Notes: a model not told the origin generated them from the letters alone. A DNA stretch of 49,342 bases from Hymenopellis radicata (GCA_015501595.1 JADNRX010000389.1:1-49342), one strand, 5' to 3'; positions 31,985-43,558 are shown, counted from the stretch's first letter. A program made the numbers and translations.

Positions 31985-32147
31985 GTAATAATATCTTGGG
32001 TTTAAGTATTGCTATTGGACCATCTTAAATTATAAGAGTGAGATGAACTTAAGATTAATCTGCATCACAGAGTTGGGCAGTATCTTAAGAATCTTATCTT
32101 ATCTCGGTCTGACTGAGCTATCTTAAGAATAAGTGGTCCTGTTTTAT
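31985..32147. repeat. CTTAAG-rich repeat 2
   Basis: TCTTAAGAAT, AACTTAAGATTAA and ATCTTAAATT recur in 160 bp, ending at the hAT target duplication. It truncates the glycosyltransferase relic. Confidence 0.45.
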
Positions 32148-32155
32148 ACTGCAGG

Positions 32156-33385
32156 TAGTGAAAAGCACGGGTACGGGTCACCCGGCCCGGGTTCGGGGCG
32201 GGTTGTGCCTCGGGTCGGGGTCGGGTGTCAGTCCGAGTACCCGTTGGGAACCCGGCAACCCGTATTAACCCGTGCTAGAGTTCGGCGCGAGGGGTTTGGC
32301 AAGGCAAGTATTTGCCAAAGTCATTCTTACTCTTAACTATGTAATTTTACAGATTTTATCAAATTTATTCGGGGTCAACTGAGCCCAACGTCGTTAAGAA
32401 ACGACGTTGCGCAAGAATTTTCGCGATCGCCGAGCTGCCCGAACGTTCGGCAATTGCCGGATAACGATCGGCTAGCTGCAATCACATCTCTTGACCACTT
32501 TCCACCACAGCACGATGGCAACGTCGTGCTCGTCGGCCCCAGAACTTTTTCTGGGGCTTATTCTACTTCTTCTCTTGTTGATCTCTCGCTTTTCTGATGT
32601 GGTTTGGCTTTGCGCCGGCTGCCACGCCCTTGGATTTGCTCCGGGGTTTCTTGAGATGCTCGTCTTCGCGACGGCATTTTTTCGACAACGACTTGCGCCG
32701 CGTAAGCCCTCAGAAGCGAGGCAGCAATACTCCTGTTCTATTTGGATTATGGCTTTGGGTTGGCTTTGCGCCAGCCCCACTGCCTTTGGATAGACTGGTG
32801 CTCGTCTGCACGACGACATCAGTTCGACCCCCCGGAACGTGCGGTGCTCGTCTTCATGACGGCGCCATTTCACCAAAAAGACGCGTCACACGCTTGATAG
32901 ACGCCGCGAGGGTCAGAATATGGGCAGGATGGCGTCGTGGACGCGTCCAGCCTCAAACGTGCGTATTTACTACATCTTTTCTTTTCTTTTCTGAATACCA
33001 TTGTGCAGCCTGTCATCACCTGCCTTGCATGCACCATTTCCTCGCGCGCGCCGTCTCCTTTCCACCACCGTATCGTCGCCACCACGTCCTAGCCTACCCC
33101 CCACCTTTCTGCACTTTGTGGGGCTGCGGTTCTTGCTCTCGCAAGTAACCAGGGCCTCGCAAATATGTTTCGTGCATGTCGCTAGCCCCCGCGCAATTGC
33201 TCGGGGGTCGGCGGCGGGCACGAATCATACAAGAACCAAGTGGGTATCAGGATACCCGTGCCCCGTTCGAGACCCACGGGCAAAATAGCGGGTAACCCAT
33301 ACCCGACGCTCCGGGTACGGGTATTGCACCGGGTTCGGGGCGGGAGCACTCACGAGCACCCGTACCCGACCCGTGCTACTCACTA
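32156..33385. mobile_element. hAT MITE, TAGTGA type with ACCCGTACCCG motifs (1230 bp)
   Basis: The left end TAGTGAAAAGCACGGGTACG mirrors the right end GACCCGTGCTACTCACTA. A perfect 8-bp duplication ACTGCAGG flanks it (32148-32155, 33386-33393). Subterminal DNA is filled with CGGGTACCCG / CCCGGGTTCGGGGCGGG words. The interior has a GTAAGCCCTC..GCGAGGC motif (near 32702), the hairpin core as AGCCCCCGCGCAATTGCTCG (33184-33203), and donor-like GTGCGTATTTAC (32960). No transposase. Confidence 0.92.
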
Positions 33386-33551
33386 ACTGCAGGTTCTTGA
33401 CATTCGCCCCCTAGACAGTTGAGTGAGACAGTCAAGTCTACGAAGGAGTACCGCCAGCCAAAGTGTATGTGTACTGAAATATAATTAGCTCTTATCACTC
33501 ACGATATTCTTAGCTAGACGTCAAGACTCACCAGAAACCTTTACTGACTCT

Positions 33552-33990
33552 TAGAGATTACAAGTCTGGTTGGGTCCGGTTGTGGCGCCCCAATTCGGAA
33601 AGATCGGCAACCACAACCGGTTGCCCAAATCATGTTTTCTCATCAACGGAGGACCACAACTTGAAGTCTTGAACTGGTCCATATTAAGAACTGGTTGAAA
33701 CCACGGTCTTTCACCAGTTCACAACTGGTTGGAACTACTCATTGTCGCAACTGGTCGCGACCGGTTGAGACCGCACATCACCCACCCAAAACCTATTCAT
33801 GTGCGACAAGAATCCCCAGGCAATGGCACGGGGACACTCAGTCATGCATGATGCAGGCCTGAATGAGTGGGTGGTAGTGGTAGGAGGTGATAGTGGTGGG
33901 TGATGGTGGATATAGTGGAGAAGGTCGTCAGTGGTGACGCATCATCTGCGTCGCGGCGTCTTCGTGAGCGCGTCATCTGGCAGCAGCTCT
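33552..33990. mobile_element. Fragment of a further hAT MITE with CCGGTTG motifs
   Basis: From about TAGAGATTACAAGTCTGGTT the sequence is packed with ACTGGTTG / CCGGTTG words in both orientations and then carries the shared hairpin core (33796-33850, CCCCAGGCAATGGCACGGGG). A right terminus and target duplication were not found, so only the left half is called. Confidence 0.6.
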
Positions 33991-34812
33991 TTAAAAGTAG
34001 TCAGCCTTTATAACCATGTTGACGGCACCTAGATACGCCGCCAATACCAAAGACTGCAGGAAAAATACTCACGAAATCTGATGCGTCACCTGTACATTGT
34101 GTCTTCTTATCCTCCTGCTACTCCTCTTTCTCCTCCTGGTCCCCCCGTTGTGGTCGTTAGTCATTTGCTACCTGTTTGCGGGGCTTATGCATCCTGTTCT
34201 AGTCGGGGAGACTATTCTGAGTCGTCTCCTGATATAGCTATTTCTGTGGAGACGACATAAAGTCGTCTCCCAGTCTCTTAACACCGATCCAGAGTTGTGT
34301 GTTAATCTGAAATTACTAACTCAAAGTCGAGTGATGCTGCCATCATCGCCACTTGCAGTCGAGTGGCGGCAGTTGATGGTAGTGCATCAGAAAACGGCCT
34401 CTGGCCTTAAGCTAACTCGAGTCAGATGTTCCACATGCAGCAAGCTTAAGGTGTCTAGGTTAACCAAAGGCATCTCCAGTCATCTTAGGTGTGCTGTATC
34501 ACAGTTCCTACCCTCAGGAAGGTTCAAGTTAGCTCAAGGTGAGTTGAGATCTACAAAAGTACTAGTGATAACCTAGGTTGACTTATCGACATCTCGTGCT
34601 GACTTGAGACTATACATGCCAAGTGCCAACCCCTTAAGATGGTTTAGCCTGATTTGAGAAGGTGTGATCACTCAGAGCCTGTAGGAGCAAGAGAATGGTG
34701 GGCAACAAGATAGCAACTACGATGCAGAGACATTGTATTATAAAAGACTCGGCAATGTTGCAGTATTTTCATGAGGCGGTGCAGCACATAATAGTGCACT
34801 GACCATACCCCA
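33991..34812. repeat. Module DNA and CTTAAG-rich repeat 3
   Basis: Near 34205-34265 are two GTCGTCTCC palindromic words (GGAGACGACATAAAGTCGTC at 34239-34258). From about 34400 to 34640 CTTAAG, AAGCTTAAGG and TTAGCTCAAGG words recur as in the other CTTAAG-rich stretches. No gene. Confidence 0.4.
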
Positions 34813-34831
34813 ATGAAAAGAACAACCAATA

Positions 34832-35257
34832 GTGCTGGCACCAACAGACATGGAAGGATGCAAGTCTGTGTTCAATCCCCTGCTCCGCTGCCCACTGCCA
34901 CACCCACAGTGCCCCCCCCCCCTACGGCACGGCCCCTCCCAGCGGTCAGAACCTGTTCAGAAGCAGGGACGAAGACATGGACGAGATATCAGCATGCCGG
35001 CATCCGCGTCAGCCCAATCGCTCATCCCAATGAACCTAACGAGCAAGGCACTGACAGTCCTGGTGAGGCTGACTGACATCGTCCTGCAAGAAATGGATAT
35101 AGCGTACGCGAAGATGATTACAGACAGGAGAGACTCCCTGGTCTGCATGATGTTCTGCAGTGGTGATACCCTATCGAAGAACAGGGAGACCTGCGATACG
35201 GTCCAGTGCACCCTCGTCAATGCCTGTCCAACACCGATTGCTCCGAGATCAGTGTAG
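34832..35257 (+). CDS. Unknown open frame (141 aa)
   Basis: The C-terminal half (from about residue 60) has protein-like composition (LTSKALTVLVRLTDIVLQEM) but I know no family with it. The frame closes at 35257 and a second short open stretch (35345-35530) follows. The proline-rich start, containing a run of 12 C residues, is low complexity. Possibly a decayed gene. Confidence 0.3.
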   Translation: MLAPTDMEGCKSVFNPLLRCPLPHPQCPPPLRHGPSQRSEPVQKQGRRHGRDISMPASASAQSLIPMNLTSKALTVLVRLTDIVLQEMDIAYAKMITDRRDSLVCMMFCSGDTLSKNRETCDTVQCTLVNACPTPIAPRSV

Positions 35258-35487
35258 GGCTAGCACGCACCAACTCCACTCGGCCTTGCCTATCCAAAAT
35301 ACCCTGCAGCAGGACAAGGACCAGTCTCTCTCATAGCGACTGGCATGCCATCGGAAGTCGTCGCAGAGCTGACGGGTGAGCGAATTTGGGCAACCTCTAG
35401 GACTATGTGTCGAAGGAGTATGCATCGGGGACGGAAAACTTTGCACTTCGGCAGTGTCGAGGTGTACATGCCGTTAGAGAGAATTGT

Positions 35488-35821
35488 TCAGCAGTTCTTG
35501 GAGGCTGAGAGGCGATTCCAGCTGGCATAACATTAGGTTGACAGCGGCGAATAAAATAAAGGCACTTACGAGGGTAGCGTGAACAGGACTTGCACGCCTG
35601 GAACCTTCAGAAAAAGGGCTGAATAATGTTAATATGTAAGTTGACTGAATGAGAATAAATGGGGAAACGCACCTGCAGAAGTAGCAGCAACTCGTTCTGC
35701 TCAAGTTTCCTTGCTTCTGCCTTCTCATCTTGCGCGTCGTTGATGTCTCTCTGGTAGCCATTGCCGCCATCGTCTCGTTGATTTGCGGCCCATTTGTGAG
35801 GGCTTACATGTCCGCCTGGCT
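35488..35821 (-). pseudogene. Unknown minus-strand gene end with two small introns
   Basis: On the minus strand the run DEKAEARKLEQNELLLLLQ is followed by a donor GTGCGTTTCC (35672), an acceptor TTCTGAAG (about 35607), VPGVQVLFTLP, a donor GTAAGTGCC (about 35573) and acceptor ATGCCAG (about 35524), then a stop. The consistent splicing suggests a real 3' end of a gene, truncated upstream by the hAT MITE at 35830. I do not recognise the family. Confidence 0.35.
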
Positions 35822-35829
35822 GCCGTAGC

Positions 35830-36874
35830 TAGAGACCTCAACGACTCAAATCCGGATCAGATCCGTGATCCATCACGCGAGTACCCGTGACCGAAAGGGC
35901 TGATCCACGATCCTTGTGTGATCCGACCCGCCACGAATCAACGGATCAGATGGATCGGATCACCGAGATCGCCGAGCGGATCGAGTACTCGAGTTTACTC
36001 GAGTATTCCGCGCACCCGAACTATTCATGCACGACGAGCATCCCCGGGCAATGGCACGGGGACACTCAGTCGTGCATGATGCAGGACTGGGTGGTGGTGG
36101 GAGTGTAGTGGGAGTGGGAGTGGTGGTAATGACGGTGGTGGAGATAGTGGTGGTGGTGGAGATGGTGGTGTGGTGGTGTGGTGGTGTGGGTGATGGTGGT
36201 GTGAGTCGTCAGCGGCGGCAGCTCCACAAGCGCACTCACCGTGTCACCGCGTCAACCATCTGTCGTCAACCCATCCTCGTCATCAGTCCATCGTTAACAT
36301 GGCCCCATCCACGTCATCGCCCCATCTCCGTCGTCATCGTCATCCGCGAGTTGTCGTCCAAAGTCGGCGCCGTTGTGGAAGTCGTCCGCCGCTGTGCTGT
36401 CACAGAGACAGCAGCAGCAAGTCCAGCACGGAGCCAGAGCCCAAAGAGCACCCCAGAGGCCCCCTGACAATCATCAGAGAGGCAGCGGTGACGCCCGTCA
36501 CTCGATGGGTGGTCATGGTGGTGGTAGAAGAGAGAGAGTGAGAGAGATCGAGTCATCGATCGCACTTACGCGTCTCGGGATTTGCCGGATCGTGGGAATC
36601 GATGAGAAATTCTCGCGCACGTCTGTTCTGGGCGACGCATGGGCCCGTTTGACTTCGAAAAATTTTGTAAATTAAGTTTAAATATATAGCTAAATATTCA
36701 CGAGTCAACACGAGTACTCGCGATGAGTACTCGTGCCTCCAGAGCCCGATCCGCGATCCAAGTGTGATCCGACCCGCCACGGATCTACGGATCATACGGA
36801 TCGGATCTCCGAGATGCCCGAGCGGATCGAGTATGGATATATCCGCGTGATCCACCGACTCGTTGAGGTCTCTA
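35830..36874. mobile_element. hAT MITE, TAGAGACC type with GGATC motifs (1045 bp)
   Basis: TAGAGACCTCAACGACTC at the left mirrors GACTCGTTGAGGTCTCTA at the right; a perfect 8-bp duplication GCCGTAGC flanks it (35822-35829, 36875-36882). The TIR equals that of 12324 and 42163, but the subterminal words are GGATCAGATCCG / CGGATC, not ACTCGCGAGT. The hairpin core is at 36021-36080 and the AT block at about 36654-36697. Confidence 0.92.
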
Positions 36875-36882
36875 GCCGTAGC

Positions 36883-37483
36883 TCACAGTGGAGTTCATCC
36901 GGATCGTGGGAGGGGAGGAGGAAAATATAGCGAGAGGAGTGCTGTGGACGATGCTAGCCATAGCGAGAAGGCCTTCGTCTCTGCAGCCTCGTTAGAGGGC
37001 TTACGCGTCCAGCGAGGCCGCCGGGGCTCTTCAAGCCCACAGATAATCTGTCGGCGTCTGGTCAGAGGGAGACGACGCAAAGTCGGTCTCCGTAACCATA
37101 GAAGGCGTCGCGATGAGGAATATGGTGGTGGTTACAAAGAGAGTAGACGACTTTGATCGCAGTGCAGATGGTTCAGATCGGTCATCTGATCACGAACAGA
37201 ATGAGCTCGACGATGCTCGGGACAGCGACGACGAGCTCGGAGTTGTAATTTGAGCATCGGAATATCATGCAGTATACTATATTATATGCTGCAATAATTA
37301 TTTTATAAATAATACTGCATACAAGCAAGAGATTAAGCTTACATAGATAGTATACCATCACAGTCGCCAGCCTCCAGCACTGCAACGGAGGCGAATTAAG
37401 ACTTCACATATGGCGGAACGGGTTCCCAACGTAGTTTAGAGTATTTTATTTTTCGACTGTTTTTTGGGCTAACAAGAAGATAA
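36883..37483. other. Module DNA, unassigned
   Basis: Carries an inverted GCCTCGTTAGAGGGCTTACG motif (36987-37006) and GGGAGACGACGCAAAGTCGG (near 37068). A plus-strand frame ending at TTTGA (37252) has an acidic C-terminus (SDDELGVVI) but no identifiable domain. An AT-rich hairpin sits at about 37267-37320 (ATGCAGTAT...AATACTGCAT). Confidence 0.4.
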
Positions 37484-37718
37484 TACTGTAGAATTTCGAT
37501 CAATTCGTCGCACCATGTGACCTGTGACCGGTGCGACGAAATTTTGGTTTCATCAGATTTCCTTATTTGGTAATTGCCGACGCGGCAAAGCCGCGTCGGG
37601 AGGCTAGCGGGGCCCCGCCAGGGTCTTTTTTGGCCAAATTTCCGTGACCTCTGTGACATTTCGTCGGTTTGCAGGTCCTTATGACCTGTGACCAACGAAT
37701 TGATTAAAATACTACAGT
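37484..37718. mobile_element. TA-type MITE, family B copy 2
   Basis: TACTGTAGAATTTCGATCAA at the left mirrors TTGATTAAAATACTACAG at the right. The expected right TA reads TT. The interior matches 26789-27014: TTTGGTAATTGCC, then a GC hairpin (GACGCGGCAAAGCCGCGTC), then TTTTTTGGCC. Confidence 0.8.
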
Positions 37719-37857
37719 TCACTTACTTGTCAACCATTCATGGAGTTTAGTACACTGCGGTAAGTCAGTAGCTAAAACATTTCTGTCAGACGTTAAATAA
37801 GTGTACATGATCATATTTCTTGCATTCTTGTATAGCCATGTACTGCTGTTCGACATC

Positions 37858-39979
37858 TAGGGTTTTAAGGTCAGGTCAGGTCAGGTCAAATGACCTTTTG
37901 ATGCCATGACCGGTGACCGAACCGGTCAGCCAAATCCTGCATTTTGGCTTAACCGTTAACCGTAACCGGTTAAGCAGCGTAACCGGTCAAGTCAAGCCCG
38001 GTCAGGCAGTTTTAACCGGTTATAACCGTAACCGAGTCAAGACCGGTTATCATCAGTCAAGACCGGTAAGATGGCTAACAAAATGACACATACAGGAATT
38101 GAACACCAGACCTTGGCTAATTCAGCATGAAGTCACATCCGCACTGAACCCGCTGCACCATTTGGACATGCCTAGTAGACATCCCGTAGCACTATGTCCG
38201 TACGTTTATCAGACATGCATGACCTACCTCTCTGTTCGGGTACGCAGATCCATGATTTTTGTTGTATTTTTCTTCAGCCTGTGTGATGAGCCTAGTGGGT
38301 ACTTCAGAAATTCAATAATAATGTACATGCATGCATTGTTAATGAGATCTACCAAGTACTACTATGTAATCCACTTCATACTTACATTTCTTGGCAGGTT
38401 ACTAGCACTCCAAGTACGAACAATACTTCCCTCCTACCCAAAAATTGGTCAAATTAAAATATGCTAGAATACATTGTCTAAACACATCCCGAGACCTCTG
38501 AGCACGAACACGGCCTTCGTTGTGGCTTTGGAGCCATTCCGAGGTCACTTCCGTCGTCCGGACCGATCATCCGAGTGGTGATCGATGGTCAGATCTTGAC
38601 CTATATCCACCACCACCTCGCGACGTCTGGCCTCCGACGACTCGACCTTGGGACGCGGGTCTGCCAGGCGTCGTTCTCCGTCCATCTAGCACTTTTTTTC
38701 TCTGTTTTCGTGGATATGCGGGCTTGAAGAGCCCCGGCGGCCCCGCAGGACACGTAAGCCCTCGAACGAGGCCGCAAGTCTTCAACAATGATGACGGGGA
38801 CCCCCAAGCGCCAGAGGAATAAATAGCTTGACTCCGGAACTTGATGCCGCGCTGTCTGCTGACAGGCGGCGTCATGAAGGTGCGCCTTTTTGCCGTATTG
38901 TACGACTGACTTACTGTCCGTACGGCTTCACGACGACGGCGACGACTGCCCCGGTACGGCCACATCTCCACGATGACAACGACGACTACGCCTCTGCCAC
39001 CACCTCCACAGTGACGCCACCAGCACAACCGGGATACGACGAAGGCGCTCCTCACCCACATCACGAAGACGACCCTATCAAAACGAGGACAGTGTCATCA
39101 CCACCAAAGTTATCGTCTCCGGCAGCGACAACGAGAACGAGAACACGCATAAGCCCCGGTGAGGCAGCACACCATTATAAAATAGACTCGACGCGGCGCT
39201 GTCTGCTGCAGGCGGCATCTTTAAGGTGCGTGTTTTTCTTTCTCTATTTAGCTTGGAACTTAAGGACTTTCGCAATCAAGACAACGGCCACGGCCACGAC
39301 TATTCCAACCACCATGACCCCGTCACCATGGCGGCGACGACGACGATGCCGCTTTCAACCACGACCCATGCCGACAACGACAGCCTCACCCCGAGATGTC
39401 ACCACCATCAACACCAGCAGCCCATGACAAGCACGACTCCACCACGACGGCGACGGCGACATCCTCACGAGACGACAATGACACCATCACCACCAGCATG
39501 ACAACGATATCTTCAGGCAGGGGATACGGCCCCGGAGGACGTGTAAGCTCTAACAGGCTGCAAATCTTCGACGCGGCACGACGACGATATCAAGAGCATG
39601 TCGAAACAAGGGAACTCCCTCACTGGACATGTAAGCCCTCTTAACGAGGCCCTACCACGACGAGCACAACCCCACCACTGTCATCACACATCTCTTTTCA
39701 TGTAGGATATAACCGCTGCACATTTGTGCAGCGTGTTGTCTTACCGAAAATATGATGCATCGTTGACTTATTGCCTGTTCATTTACCGTACATTGAGTCG
39801 GTCATGACTGGTTATAGCCAGTCATGCGCGGTCAAGGAAATTTCTCACTGAGGCCTTGACCGTTGACCGTGACCGGTCAAATTGCGTGACCGGTCAAGTG
39901 TTACCGGTCAAATTTTCGGTCAGGTCCGGTCAGGTCAAGCGATTTGACCGGTTAAGCTTGACCTGACCCGAAAACCCTA
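37858..39979. mobile_element. hAT MITE, TAGGGTTTT type with GGTCAAGACC motifs (2122 bp)
   Basis: Left end TAGGGTTTTAAGGTCAGGTC mirrors right end TTGACCTGACCCGAAAACCCTA. The flanking 8-mers TCGACATC (37850-37857) and TCGACGTC (39980-39987) match at seven of eight positions. Long subterminal zones carry AACCGGTTA and GGTCAAGTC / GACCGGTC words. The interior has three to four GTAAGCCCTC..GAGGC motifs (38755, 39149, 39545, 39629) and two copies of a CGCGCTGTCTGCTG..GGCGGC block (near 38849 and 39195), each followed by a GGTGCG donor-like site. No transposase. Confidence 0.85.
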
Positions 39980-39987
39980 TCGACGTC

Positions 39988-40799
39988 TATGACATGTCGA
40001 ACGATGTAGCAGAGACCAGGCCCGGCGATCCGAACAGTGATTAAACACTGTTTGGACGTCGACCTAACTCATTCTTCCACCACCACCATCTTTTTGGTTG
40101 ATCACTCGCCGTCTCTTCATTCTCCGTCATCAGTCGCAATATTTTTCTAAATGAATAGCTGCGCAGCCACCACGTAAGCCCTGTTCAGTCTAGGCAGTGC
40201 TCCATCACTGACGGCGTCGTCGGTAGTCAGTGACGAAGAACATTACGCCCCCGCTGCAACTGCAAGCAAGGGCTGGGGAAATGGATGCTACTTCGTCTGC
40301 AGACGGGCAGCATTGTGTAGTGCATTCTCATTTTTGCTTATTGTATTGGTGCTAAACGGAGATTCACATGCGATACGATGCCCAAGCATGGGCCCACGTA
40401 AAGCCAGGCCGACCTTGAGCAGGGCTTTGTGAGGTGGTGTCAGCGCGAGGTCTTCCTGCTTCTCTGGACAAGTTACCACTCTCAGACGCCGCAAGCCCGT
40501 CATGTTCACCATTGTCCTCACGAGGTATGTGGCTGTGATTGCTGTTGTGCTGATACTCATTTTACGGCTAGGCTTCTTTCCTCCCCAGCTTCAAGTCCAG
40601 CCAGCGATTCTGAATGCCTCGTAGACATCACATGTAAGTTGATATTTCGTTTCCGATCACTTACCATTCGTTCCCCAGTACCACCACCATCTCTGCCGCG
40701 TCTCTCTCGCTCACCCAAACTCCCAGCTGAAGGTCGACGTTGGCACATACGGACGATGCTACCAAGTATAACCGACGATGACGCAAGTACGGACGACCC
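39988..40799. other. Unassigned
   Basis: Contains a GTAAGCCCTG..CTAGGC motif (near 40173). Intron-like pieces (GTATGTGGC near 40523 to CCCCAG near 40588) and a minus-strand frame (40288-40560) exist, but no family is recognisable. Confidence 0.35.
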
Positions 40800-40804
40800 C
40801 GCAT

Positions 40805-41847
40805 TAGAGACCTCAACGAGTCAGCGGATCACACGGGTTTACCCATACTCGATCCGCTCGGGCATCTCGGAGATCCGATCCGTTTGATCCGTAGACCCGT
40901 GGCGGGTCGGATCAGTAATGGATCGCGGATCAGGCTCTGGAGGCGTGAGTACTCGTCGTACTCGCGTTGACTCGTGAATATTTAGCTATATATTTAATCT
41001 TAATTTACAAATTTTTGCGAAGTCAAACGGGCCCATGCGTCGCCCAGAACAGACGTGCATGAGAATATCTCGCGATCCGGCGCTTCGGGCCGAGTCCCGA
41101 GAGGACGCGTAAGCGTCTGATCGGTGACTCGATCTCTCTCAACTCTCTCTTCTGCCACCATCACCACCACCCAGCGAGTGACGATCGTCACCGCTGCCTC
41201 TCTGACGATTGTCAGGAGGCCTCTGGGGTGCTTTGTTGAGCTCTGGCTGTGTGCTGGGCATGCTGCTGTCTTTGTGACAGCAGCAATGGACGACTTCAAC
41301 AACGGCGCCGACTTTGGACGACTCCCGCATGACGACGGGGATGGGGCAACGACCGGGAAAGGGTGACGATGGGGATAGGACGATGACGATGATGGACTGA
41401 TGAGGAGGATGAACCGACGACGGATGGACACGATGACACGGTAAGCGCGCTGATGCAGCCGCCACCGACGACTCACACCACCCACCATCTCCATCTCCAC
41501 CACCACCACCATCTCCACCACCACCAATGCATCTCCACCACCACATCCTCCTCCTCCACTCTCACCACCACCACTCTCCCTACTACCCAGTCTGCATCAT
41601 GCATGACTGAGTGTCCCCGTGCCATTGCCCGGGGATACTCGTCGTGCATGAATAGATTTGGGTGTGCGGAATACTCGAGTTTACTCGAGTACTCGACCCG
41701 CTCGGCGATCTCGGTGATCCGACTCGTCTTGATCCGTAATCCGTGGCGGGTCAGATCAGATAAGGATCGCGGATCGGCCCTCTCAGCCACGAGTACTCGT
41801 GCCATGGATCGCGGATCTGACTCGGATCTGAGTCGTTGAGGTCTCTA
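40805..41847. mobile_element. hAT MITE, TAGAGACC type with GGATC motifs, inverse orientation (1043 bp)
   Basis: TAGAGACCTCAACGAGTC starts at 40805 and GAGTCGTTGAGGTCTCTA ends at 41847. Flanks share only 5 bp, CGCAT (40800-40804, 41848-41852), instead of 8. The AT block is at about 40978-41015 and the hairpin core at 41598-41654, in opposite order to 35830-36874, so it lies inverted. Subterminal words are GGATC / GATCCG. Confidence 0.85.
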
Positions 41848-41852
41848 CGCAT

Positions 41853-42154
41853 ATATGGACAAAAACAATGACGCCGCCAGCAACATGGGCATTGCTCTCA
41901 AACGCGGACGACGCCGATAAGTCTGGACAGCTGTCACTGGCTCCCAACGGTGGACGATGCCGCTATGAGCTGGGAAGCCAATCCCATTATTCTAAGATTT
42001 TGCACCACTGACAACACCTCAGTAATTCCTGCAATGGCACCATTAAGTCGCCAGTCTTATCCTTTCTCACGGCGCTAGTCAACCACCCTATACTATACTC
42101 ATAACTAATTAAGACCTACTACAGCAAGAGAAGCTATTACATTAATTACTGTAG
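41853..42154. other. Short unassigned gap
   Basis: Nothing recognisable in the 300 bp between two hAT MITEs. Confidence 0.4.
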
Positions 42155-42162
42155 CTTAGAAC

Positions 42163-43284
42163 TAGAGACCTCAACGAGTCATTTGCGAGTCAGACTCGCG
42201 ATCCGTGACATGAGTACTCACATCAAAAACAGTTCTGCTCAGACTCGCGTCGGACTCGACTCGCGGTGACTCACGAGTCATCGCGAGTCTACTCGTGAGT
42301 ACTCACCATGAGTCCGAGTCATCTCGGATACTCACGAGTACTCGCGAGTCCATACACCCCCAAGTATTCATGCCCAGCAAGCATCCCCAGGCAATAGCAC
42401 GGGGACACTTAACTGTGCATGAGAGTAAGGTGGGGGTGATGGTAGTAGGAGAAGGAAGGTGACAGAGCGATGGTGGCGAGGGTGGTGGCAGTGATGAGGG
42501 TGGTGGTGGCGCAGATGGGTGGTGGATGTAGTAGATAAAGCAATAAAACTCACCATAGTGTTTGACCTCTCCTGCATTGTTTGCCTCTGAGCCATTGTCC
42601 GCGCCCACATCCACATCCGCGCCCGCATCCATCCTTGTGCGGTGTCGTCGTCCATCCATGCGAGGCTGGTCCACGTCGTCTATCCGTGGTGTCGTCGTCT
42701 ATCCGTGGTATCGTCGTCTTATCCGTGGTGTTGTCGTCCGTTCTCGCGCGCTGTTGGCCGTCTCACGCGTTGTCGTCTGTTGGGTGCATTGCCGCCGTCC
42801 AGTCGTCATCCTGCTCTGCTGCTGTCATAAAGACAGCAGCAGCAGGCCCAGCACGGAGCCGGAGCCCAAATCCGCACCCCAGCAGCTGCCTGACAATCGT
42901 CAGAGCAGCAGGGGCGACAATCATCGCTCCCTGGGTGGTCGTGGTGGTGGCAGAAACAGAGAGAGACCACCCGATCAGACGCTTACGCGTCCTCTCGGAT
43001 CTCGGCCCAGATCGCCGGATCGGGTGAGATATTCGCGGATGTCTCGTTCTCGAGACGTTGCAGACGGTTTGCTCTGCAAAAAATTTGTAAATTTAGTTTG
43101 AATACATATCTAAATATATGCGAGTCATTGTGTGATGACTCACCATCCGAAAAGCAATACTCAGACTCGTACCCGGACTCGCGAGTACGTGACTCGCGAG
43201 TCACACGAGTGCGATCGCCGAGGTGCCCGAGGCGAGTCGAGTCACCAGATGACTCGGTGACTCGGTGACTCGTTGAGGTCTCTA
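42163..43284. mobile_element. hAT MITE, TAGAGACC type with ACTCGCGAGT motifs (1122 bp)
   Basis: TAGAGACCTCAACGAGTC and the mirrored GACTCGTTGAGGTCTCTA end it. A perfect 8-bp duplication CTTAGAAC flanks it (42155-42162, 43285-43292). The hairpin core is at 42365-42423 and the AT block at about 43078-43115. It is the closest relative of 12324-13280, and both have the same orientation. Confidence 0.92.
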
Positions 43285-43292
43285 CTTAGAAC

Positions 43293-43558
43293 CCTGTAGC
43301 CAGAGCTATTAATTAGTTATGGGGCCCTACCCAAACTGCGCAGCTAGGTATTATCACATGACTAGACTATATCCCAAATAGGTAGGGCTTCCTCCAGGTG
43401 GCGGGTGGGCTTCCCAATTGGGCTGAGTGAGAGGGATGACATCATCTAGGGACTAGCTAGGTCCACTGATGGATAGATCAGATTTTGATGGGATGTGGGG
43501 AATGTTCCTGGGATTGATGGATTGATGGATGAGACCTAGGGGAATGGGAGATAGCCTT
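43293..43558. other. Gap before repeat R1 copy 2
   Basis: No gene. GGATTGATGGATTGATGGAT is a short simple repeat near 43511-43530. Confidence 0.4.

Noticed and set aside
38828..39427. 199-codon Thr/Pro-rich frame inside the TAGGGTTTT MITE
   Set aside because: It is composed of ACC/ACG-type simple sequence, lacks a domain, and overlaps two repeated modules.
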